Part shown: positions 46,301-57,631 of the stretch, one piece after another | How positions within the stretch are numbered: position 1 is the stretch's first letter | Layout: the number at the start of each line of letters is the position of its first letter | DNA from: Schistosoma mansoni | Lineage: Eukaryota; Platyhelminthes; Trematoda; Strigeidida; Schistosomatidae | Direction: 5' to 3' | DNA: 64,000 nucleotides | Assembly: GCF_000237925.1 (NCBI RefSeq) | Contig: NW_017386103.1 | Span: 62,001-126,000 of the forward strand | Notes under the pieces: model-generated | What the model saw: only the letters and a program-made list of their open reading frames with translations | The model's database searches: none | What the model was told of the DNA's origin: nothing | Program-made: the position numbers and the translations under genes

Positions 46301-49300
46301 CAACATGGCTCAGACTACAAGTTAGTGACTTCCAGCACTGATGCTACGTTTTGGTTTGGCCGCCCCTAACTCTCTTCCAACCATCCCCTACACTAGTCAG
46401 CATAGCGCGTCGTGGTAATCCGTGTTCAGGCATACGTAACACGTGGCCCAAACATCTCAGTCGATGAAGATTCACAACCTTATCAACTGATTTACCATCA
46501 TTCCCTAATACCCTGTGTCTAACTTCACCATTACTTACCCGGTGATCCCAGCAGATGCGAGCAATATTTCTAAGACATCTGTTGTCAAATACTAGTAACT
46601 TACGATTATCTTCTACTCTTAATGGCCATGTTTCGCAGTCGTAAAGTAGAACAGAGCGAACTGCTGCGCAGTATACTCGTCCCTTATTTGATAGACGGAT
46701 ATCTCGTCTTCGTCATAGGTGATGTAAGTTGGCAAAAGCCAAACGAGCTTTTTGAATCCGTGCTGAGATTTCGTCAGACACCAACCCATTAGGGCTGATC
46801 AGACTTCCAAGATAAGTGAAGTTGTCGACACGTTCAACTACTTCACTTCCTATCCTTATAGTTCAGGTGTTGACGCAGGCCAGTCCTGGAGTAACAATTT
46901 ACATTTGGATGGAGAGAAACGCATCCCAAACATCCTGGCATTATTACTGAGTTCTAACAGAAGACCGCATTTTGTCAGCGTCTTCACCAAATAGGACTAT
47001 GTCATCTGCGTATTCTAAGTCACTTAGTGGACCCACTGGTAGGAGATCAATTCCTGAAAATTCAGTTGACGAGAGTGTTATTTCCAGCAATAGTTCTATA
47101 ATGAAGTTCAACAAAAGTGGGGATAGTGGACAACACTGTCGGACACCACTTGAGGTTGTAAAATCGGATGACAGTTCGCCACAAGCTCTCACTGGACTGG
47201 TAATGTACGAGTAAAGAGTTTTCACAAGGTTTATGTACTTCTGAGGTACACCTTTCAATGACAGACACTGCCACAGAGCCTCTCGGTCTACAGAGTCAAA
47301 TGCTGCTTTCAAGTCAAGAAAAACTATCATAGTCGGACGCCGATAAACATATCTGTGCTCTAAAACCTGACGAATAGTGAATATGTGGTCGATGCAGCCA
47401 CGACCAGGTCTGAAGCCAGCCTGATTTTCTCGTGTTTGCAGTTCACGAGTCTTAGATAGGCGCCCGATAATTATTGAAGCTAGTATTTTAGATGCTATGT
47501 TAGTCAGACTAATCCCTCTATGGTTATCTCAAAAGGATAGCCTGATGATTTATGAACGTATTTCTTTAAAATTATTTCCAGTGCCAGAGCGAGTTATTGA
47601 TAAATATCTACAACTAGAGAAAGTAGGATTAAAGCAAAGAGCACGGAACAACAAAACAATGATTGCCAAAATATGCCGGTCAGGTTACCACTGTTCATGT
47701 TAGATATTATTCAAACGTGTTAGAGTTGCTAGTGACAGTGTTAATGTAAAGTGACAGCAAGTACGTGGTTGAACATTTAAAGTTCCTATAGTCTCACTTG
47801 TGGAGTAAGATACACTTACAGGCGCTAGAGCATTCAATGCATTTTCACAGGAGCAATATGCATCAATGGAGCGAACAAATAATGGGAGAGATTTTATCGT
47901 ACGGATAGTACACGAATAATGGCAACCCGACAAGTCTGCTCAAACGCTACTAACCGACGTAAGCTATCTTCCATCACATTCCATTTTTCATATACGTAAA
48001 ATAAGACAAAACGACAGAACGACACCTCTCACCCACCAAACTCAAGTTGTTAAAAACCGAACGATCCTTTTATATCCATTAATGCTCATAAAATAATAAC
48101 AATGACAAATGAAGAAAGGTTTAAATTCGTTATGGGAAAGATAGGAGTGCTCAATAATGTATTGAATATTACTGGATTCGGTTGAAAGAAAGAATCCAAA
48201 CCAATGTTGCACACGGGCTCCAGGATCCAGAGGGAACAAATGGCGTATGGACCAATTATTGGTCATAGCCTACCATGGGACTGCAATCTCCTAACGTTGC
48301 TCCACTGCCTTGTGAATCAGAAGTTTAGGTCGAACGGTCTGGGTGTGGCCCCCCAAGAAAATTATCTGCTCCGGTTTGGGCGCCCAGGAAGTATCACAGC
48401 CCACACACAAACCGAATGATTTATATGGCGCATATGTATTCGGGGCCCCTTTGTACCAATATTTGTGTTCAAATAAATAATAGGTAAAATAAATAAAACG
48501 CTTACAGAATATGATGATCATGAACTTAGGAAAAATATATACTGATAACAACTATTGGCACATAATAAAGTAATTATTAATACTTTTAATAGTTTGCAAA
48601 AATTTTGGTATTTGGGTGAATGATATTCATCATAATTAGGAATTTGTATTTTTCTAATGAGATAAAAAACAAAACAAAATTGCTTTTACTGATGTCTAGC
48701 TGTTTAATGCTTGAGAAGGCTACTAGCATCAAATAGCTAAACATCAGTAAAAGCAATTTTGTTTTTCTTTTTTCATGCATTGGGAAATACAACTTTTACA
48801 CCAAGAAAGTTACTACCTTACCACAGGACAGATTTTCTGATACACTTTTAATATCATGAGTATTACTGTTGAGCGATTCGATAACTGTACTTCGAAGAAC
48901 ACTCTTGACATTAGATGATTTTTCATTAGACAATCCCAATTTAGTAAGGAGTAATTCAGCAGCAAGTCGTTTCGCTAGACGTTTATTATTCGCTACAGGG
49001 CCTTGAATACACATGTTTGAGAATTCAAGCTAACAGTGAAAACAAATAAAAGGATTTACACCATGTGATATGCATAAATGATGAATTTTATCGGAAAACT
49101 TGTGTACCGGTCAAATACAGAAAATCAAACAATTATTTATTTATTTATTTAAACACATAAATATTGGTACAAGGAAGCACCAGATACATATGCGCCATAC
49201 AAATCTCATTCGATTTGTGTGAGGGCTGTGATACTGCCCAGGTGCCCAAACTGAAGCAGGTGGTTTTCTTAGGGGGCCACACTCGGAGCCTTTGACCGAA

Positions 49301-52300
49301 AGATCTGATCCACAAGGCAGTGGAGCATCGTGAGATGTAGTCCCATGGTAGCCGGTGATCAACGATTGATTCGTAAGCCATTTGTTCCCTCAGGATACTG
49401 GAGCCCATGTGCACCATTGGTTTGGAATCAGGGTTTCCCAACTTCCCTAGGTGAACTTTCCGTGTCCACCAACCCGGTTAAAGCTCCGGACATTCGCTTT
49501 TCGTCCTCTCAATTTCGTAAACAACACCCCCGCCACGAGAAGGCAGTGAGTAGGACTTCCCTGGCAGAAGCTATATATTCGCTGGCCATGTGAGAGCATT
49601 TCGAGAGGGAGAGCGGACTCTCCCCACTCTCGGTCGTACCAGGGCATTTGGGGGCAAACATTGTGATGGAGGCCATTTCATTATATTTTAGACTCGTTAA
49701 TAATTAGTTACAACAAGAAAGTAGAACATCAAAACACTAAAAGTTGATTTAACAAAGTGTAAGTTCGTGTGCTTCACATTGAGCCAAACTTCAGGTGTGT
49801 GACTTAGGGATGCTATTCAGTCACCAGGAACGAAGGGGTGAAAAATAGGTTATATCGGCGAGACTGTGATATATAGACGAACCAATCAGATTTAAGATAG
49901 GTGTTAGATTTTGACACGAGATTCATACACCTATTTGGCTAAATACCATTTCAGCATCATAGCTGATGTCAGTTCGTGATGAAAACATTGAATATAATTT
50001 CTAGCCCTAACGTTCAACTGCAAATCATAATCCTGGTTCCTTGCACTAATTTATAACCCTCATTTAACCCTAGTAAGTAGATGGACATTTTCAAGGTCAT
50101 TTTAGCGTTGCTCAAAGGTCGTCCATAAATAAGTCTCACCGTAATATCTATTCGTCACCGAAATTGGTATTCACTAATCAACAAACAGATAACATTAAAT
50201 TAAACGACATTGTTAGCTTTATAGTTCCCTGTAATCATAAATGCCTCGTATATTGGAAAACTTTCCACCTATTTACTAACCTGATAGATAAATGGAGGTC
50301 GACCGGGTGCTAAAGATTTATGTTCTCCACTTGGTAATTGATCATTTAATAATGTATATTTTACTTTATCCAAGTTATTAACAATTCTGAAATATTCCAA
50401 TCTACAAACGGGATGTACTGATTCATCAAAAGCACGATGCTGAATAAGTTGTAGTTTGATCTGAAAGTAATAATGTACATATTGAAAATCAAATAATTTA
50501 AATCAATAAAACTGGTGTAAGATAGAAACAAATCTTTTTTGTTGAACAAAATGCCTCTACTTGTCGATGAATTTACATTTTCTTTGTTTACAAAAAATGC
50601 CTTATGGAAAATATACTGACCCATCAAGGAACACAAATGATGAATTTGTAAGACAAAATAATCCAGATTATATTGTATTTTGATTTCTATTAGTAATGTT
50701 TTGACTTATGCATCGAATGTCAGTCACGGAGCACAATACTTCACACAGTTTATCACAGAGACCACTGGGTGTTCTTTTATGTCTTCATGTGAAAAGATAA
50801 TTATAATAATTTATAATTAAGCATCTCACATCAAATTTGATTTAATTCAATTGAAAATAAAATCAATAAATAAAGATATTTGGATAAAAGATTAACTTAT
50901 AAAGCAAGAAAGTAATAACCGACTGCCTTTTTTAGACATACTTTTGAGTCGAAGGTAGGATGGAACTATAAGGAGGTCAGTTTATAGGAAGCCAACTTGG
51001 ACTTCAATACTTAAATTCCCACAGTTTCTGTCCATTTCAAAACAAGCGAGGCTTGGTTAAGTGCCTCTTTAATAAGATTCAAAGAATATACACCACAGAT
51101 AAGGTTGAGGTAGACGCAGAACTGCTGACTCACTAGTATCGGATGGTTACCTGCTAAATTTTATAACTAGGTGAAAAAATCAGTCAACAGCAAAACTTCT
51201 CGTTCATTCTGTTCCGAAGAAAACTTTATATATCTCTACCATTTAGAGGTGAATCTAACAGTATGGTTTTAAGACAGAGACTAAAAGCAGCCATCAAGAA
51301 AACCTATTACGCTGCTAGACTGGTTATGGTTTAAAGCACTAAGTCCACGATCCAAAATAGACACAGACAATGCACAGACGATTACGTTACGTCTCATTGT
51401 ATTCACCAATTTAAATGTTTGTATGGACACATATATATAGGGCGGAGTAGTCGAACAATGCAACCAAGGGTTACGGAACATGTGCCTAGATAGCTTCAAA
51501 ATCAGTTAATGTTAACTGTTCTGATAAACGTGGGAAGTAGAAAACCATATTCATCGATAGCAAAGCACAATATTGGAACGGGGCACAGAATTGACGTCAA
51601 TACATGTTTTAAAACGTTTTATAGAAATTGTCAAGGACGGACTCTCAGGTTCATAGAAGTCATGGCCATTTATAAATGTAAAGTCCCTTCATGTGTACAA
51701 AAACAACTTGTCGTGACCCTGAATCTGTCCTAGTAATCCTTATGTCATTTTATTACTCTGCTTACTTGAACCTTCATTTAATTGACCTTAATTTTTAAAT
51801 AAAATGTCTTGATAAGTATGTGTGGCCACATTGTTCTAAATGTATGGCGCAAATACATCACAATTTTCAGGTCATCTCCACCTTCTTATTGTTCTATCGA
51901 AACATATTCATAATTTTATTGATAACCTACATTTCACTTGAGATTCTAATCCAAGATGTAGAAATCTCTTTATTTGATAAATGTCAGGATCTGTGTGAGT
52001 ATAATTTTATCTTCTTCGGACTAATTAAAACTACTTCATTAAACATTAGTTAGGGCTTTAAAAATAATCATATGTGATGAGATGAATAATTTCAAATGTG
52101 GAACTAACATCATTTATCGAAAATTAATTACATAAATCCCTAGCGTAATAAGGATCGTTACAAATGCATTGAAATGTTTAGGTCTAAATACTCTGAAACT
52201 AGAAACCTCTCTCACTAACCTCAACATCAGTAACTGGATTTAAGAAACATTTGTCTGAAAATAGTCGGTAGAAAACCCTACATTATTTTTTTTTGAGAAA

Positions 52301-55300
52301 ACTGTTGTTGCATTGTGGAAATTGGACTGACAACTTCCAAGCGTTCAGTAAAGCAGACATAATTGTACTAACACCTAAAACTGGAACACGGTCTATTTAA
52401 TGGAGAATGGCTAATTATTTATTTTTAAAAAATCAAACATACTTTACATGGTTTATGATTTTGTTTATAAACACCTTTTGATGTAACATCATATTGCTTA
52501 TCATAAAATGGAACTGTTGAACATTTGTTCTCAATTTTATTCATATTATTCAGCATTGATTGAGCTGCAGCATTTTGTGCTTTCTTAGCTGAGATAGACC
52601 TATTTTCCGTATACTTCCAACCATCTAATAAGCATATACACGTAAATTTATTTGGTTCACAATTGGTTAACTTTTGGATCTAATCAACATGTGCAGAAGT
52701 ACAAATAATATTACAAATTAATTAGTGATTGAAAGGATTACAAACAACGTTAACAAACATGAATAAGATAATAAATATTAAAAGATTTTATAAAGCATTA
52801 CGATGTTAAATAATGTTGCATAACATGACTGGAAAATAAAGTATTACATTGACTGATATATAGTTTGGATCAGATTCTAGTGTGTAGATTAGATCATAGC
52901 AGAAAAGCCTTTTGTATTGAATGAAAGGATCAGTAGCCTCGTAGTTTCAGAAGTAGCTAGTTGTAAAATGCCACTAGATATGAAAACTAAATAAAATGCT
53001 CCTGATTAACTGTTTCTAATATATCTATTGATTAAACCTGTAATAGTAGGTGAAAATATTTAGACTTCGAAACCATTTTTGTATTTGATGACTGAACTAA
53101 ATAGTTTAGAACGACTAAGTAATCTGAGTTGGTGATCTCTTGAAATGTCAACGGTAAGGTTGAACCATGAAAGGACGAATCACATATCTGATGCAACTAA
53201 CTTGTTAATTAAGCAAAGATTGGTATGTTAGGAATCGACTAATACTTCCGTGTCCAACGGATTAGTGAAGCTGTTTCGTCATATAAATCGAAAGCGAAGT
53301 GAAGTTTGCTGATCACATAGATAAGATTGGATAGTCCAATAATATTTAGATTAAATGCCCAACCACTTAAGACTCATTTAATCTCAAACTGGTTACTGCT
53401 ATTATTATTTTTATTATTCAACTACCAACCGTGAAGTTATTTCTTTTTTATGAACATGACTAGCCCCTTTATTGATTTATTTTTAGTATCCTAACTGCCG
53501 TTACGTAGGAGTGTGTTTAGTATTTTGTCTCTAACTGAACATGCTATTCTACATTTTCGCACTGACTGTTTTGATCTATGTTTTAGAAACAAATCATAAC
53601 TGTTGGCAAATACACATAGTTACTTGTTTTGACCATAGGCCTGTTAAGACTCTATGTGTGACAGTATAAAGACTTGTTCGGATGATTTATTTGTAGGCAA
53701 ATTAAATCCTACAGGGTTCAAGCTGAAACCCGATAGCTCTAAATCAAGTACTTTAGCCGATAAACGACCGTTTGATAACATATCTAACGTTAAGATCCAA
53801 CAGATTTACCTGAGAGAATGTAAATATTATTATGGGTCCTAAACAATATATTTCACAATATATTTCACCCTGGTCCATCAGGGTGTTTGGTACCTGAGTG
53901 GTTGCGCCACAGGATTGGGCTGAGCTGTTCGGATTGTAGCGTTGAAGCCTTTATAGTGTCTGGTTCTCCTATAGGGCGGGATTGAGCTGTACTGTTTGGG
54001 TCGCCGCGTGAAAGTCTGGATGGTGTCTGGTTCTTCTGAAAACCAGTGCAAGATTATCCTGGCCCTAATGAGTTCTGTAAACACTAATATTACAAGATAT
54101 ATTAATAAGTAGTATTCCAGAATCAAAATTCTTAAGAATTATGTAATTGAAGTTCATGATGTGATGTCCATTACGAATTATATGTTAGAACAAGGATAAT
54201 TTTTCAGTAGTAGACATTCAGAACTAAACTTACCACCGATGTATAGGAAGGATTCAATGATTTTTTAACGTCGTATATGATATGAGAGGAAAATTACAAT
54301 CTAAAATAACTTATAATTGATATTTGTTTATAAAATGCCGTACATTAGTGAGTTGTTACGCATTTTGTCAGTTTCGTATGAATTTTTTAAGTTACTATAT
54401 AAATCATGAGCATCAACTTAATTAGTTTTCGACTTGTTATATCTGACCAAAGTAGCCTGTGATTGATTAGGGAGTGGAGAGAGATATATGTATGATAAAT
54501 TATATCAATAACTAATTATATTGTAATATATGCACCTCTGGCTTTCTATGTTTTATATTAATAAACTCTTGATTTCATCTAAACCTAGTTCTTTAAAGAA
54601 CAGTAGGATTATTGAATCTGAGTATGACAAGTAAAAAATTCAACCCTAATGTTATAACGTAATTTTTTGGATAAATTGAGACAAATAGAGCACCTACTCG
54701 AAGGTAACTGTATCAAACCAAGGATTGAAACTCGGAAGAATCTTAAAAACCGAGTATCAATGGTAGTGTTTGTCAGTATGACTGTTAGCACTAAAACAGT
54801 AATAAAACGTTTTAATAAAGTTTGTCGAAACATCTCAAGGTTCAAACCTCGTTCCTTTAAAACAATACAGTATAAGTTACTCAGTTTTGTAGGAGATTTT
54901 TTCAATTTGAAGACGGTTTTTATAACTATAGATTCATATTGAGCGAAGAAGAATTCGAAAATAGGGAGCAGTAGGATTTTTTTTCTTAATAGTTGCAAGT
55001 TCTCAAAAAACGTGTATCCACTGAATAGTTGAATGATACTTCGTTTAATGATCAGACTTAGAAGTCTTTCATTCAACTCTGTGTGGAATCACCGCTGTTT
55101 AATTGCAAAAAACTTGACGAAATATCCTTCTTTAGGATTATTGTCAGAAAGGGGTTTTGTGGATATTATAGTAATTTAATAGTTGAGTTCATGAGTCAAT
55201 TGAAGCTAGACCACTGGACGGCCATCCAGTGCTCCTAGGTTCTTTAGGATTCTCCAAAAACGATAACTAATTTTGACATAAAAGGAAATGACATACAGAA

Positions 55301-57592
55301 TTTAAAGCACTTCTCTGAATTAGGAAAGGGCTTCAACCCTAAGTGATCAATATTCGATGCACTGATAGTGAAATTAAACGTAGTGTGAGGCAACCTTTAT
55401 GTGAAGGAAAAAGTATATAAATCTACCTACATAGTCTGACCTTCAAGGAAATATTAGCAAGGAACTATGGTATAGCAATAAAGTCTACAAAGATAAAAGC
55501 AAATTGTATTTGTTAATTTCATTTGCGTTCTCTGACTTCATTTTCTCCTCATCCGACTCATTAGTGTGTTGCTTTACCCTGCTTGTTAATATTCAGTAAA
55601 CAGTTCCATTTCTAATAATTTCTGGACGTGTGGTTTGACGTACATTTATTTGTCATGTAGTATGGTCATACTTCAAATAATCCTCTCATACATGGATTGT
55701 GAATACAGCTGCTTCTCAGGCCTTCCGTATGTAAAACTGTTAATTCTGCAGACTGAAAACAAGTCTAGACGAAACTGCTGGGAAAAAATGAAACCGATTG
55801 ATAAAACAAACAAAAATGCATGAAGACTTGGACACTTATTTAAATAGAAATAAGCATTAATAATGTTCTTTTCACCTTAAAAAATGGCTGAATGAAATGT
55901 AGACCGGCGAGAATACGCAATCTCCAAACTGATGATTTTGGACGAATACACCGATAAATGTATACATCGTCATGATCGTTCTGTTCTTTTTTCCTTAGTT
56001 TCTGAGTCTTGATGTAAGACAACAATGACCGACGAAGAGCCTACATTAATGATCATAAAAACTAATTTTATTAACTGCAATAATTATTACAAAATAACTC
56101 GTATCGATGATAAGTTTTACTAATGCAGAAAAAGAGATAAAGATCCGACAGATCAACAAATTATTAGCATGGAACACGAAAGCAGTTCAACACTTCTCAT
56201 TTTATTCCAGCATCACTCTCATTCCTTAAGGATAAATGCAATCATATAACTAAAACTAAGAAAAACCATCTATTTGAGGATGTTATTTAACTCTAGAGCC
56301 AATTGGGAAGCATTTCATATTACAGTTTTATGTAATTGATTTTTTTAACTCTATGCAACAGTAGGATGAAAAATTTCATACAAGTCATCTAAAATGTAGA
56401 TTCTTGAACAAGAAAACTGAATTTAACTCCCATTCTATACTTGGTCACAGTTTTACTTCAAATAGATACTTCATTAGAATTATTCTCAGAAACAATCTAT
56501 TTTCTCGAATCTAGGTTATTCAAAATGTTAGTACGGTTGAGTCGATTAATAGGATTGATGGAATAAATCAGAATAGGCGAACAGATACCTTAAACTGATT
56601 ATAAAAAGGTAATGATTACTGATTCCTACTAGTCGTACTCAACAGGTATCAGCTTGTTTAAGACAAAGTATTCATGAAGATATTGCTAAAGAAAATTTTG
56701 ACCGGTCAGCATAGATTTTTAACTATAAGTGGTGAAAACAACTCACTGGAATTATTGAACCAAATTTAATAAACACCGTAAATTTCCTGAATAGTTTAGA
56801 CGAGTTCCCCCAACTGGACGAACAAGCCAAGACTAGCTGTATTAAGGTAAAAACTTGGCATAGGCGGTAAAAGTTAGTGGAGTTCTAAAAATTAAATCAC
56901 TTGTAACTCCGACGACGATATACAGTAAAACAACGCGTTCTATTCAGGACTTTTATGACGAGATAATGTTATACTGGATGGTTATTTCTAATAGTATCTA
57001 CGCAACAATCACCACACAACATGAAAAGCATTAAAAGACTACTCATCCGACAATATTTAAAAGCTATATCACCTCAGATATTTAGAATACATATTTACCC
57101 ATAGCCGGTAACTGTCCCATTATATTTACAAGATATAACATTAATTAATTAATTTATGGCGGATTAGTAGTTAAGAAACTCGGATTTCAACCGACAGGAC
57201 CTGCGTTTAAACTCTACTACTCCATTCTACTGTTTTTTTGCGAGGTCAGGCAGTATTCCTAACTCCCAGGAAAGCAGTGAAGCTTAAAGCCGAGTATATA
57301 AGCCACCACCTGCTAAATGACTAGACGTCTAAACATAAGGTTCAGACTGAGCTTTAAACATCAGTCAGTAATGATCAACAACGTTGGTGCAATAAACTAA
57401 AAATAAGAAAACCTTCTATGGTTCCAATCTTTTTATCCTACCCTTACAAACCAAGCTTCTCAGTCGATCATAAGAAATACATTTGGTTTCTATTTTAAAT
57501 GTCCCTCCGATAAAATTACTGTTAAAACGCAACAGATTATTCCATCCTAAAATGAAAATCCCTTGTTAAGTTCACTAGATAACTAAGCAACA

Positions 57593-57631
<39 letters not shown>

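Noticed and set aside
54667-54942. Basic 91-residue plus-strand reading as a transposase
   Set aside because: No catalytic motif or terminal repeats could be seen, and the minus strand is equally open.
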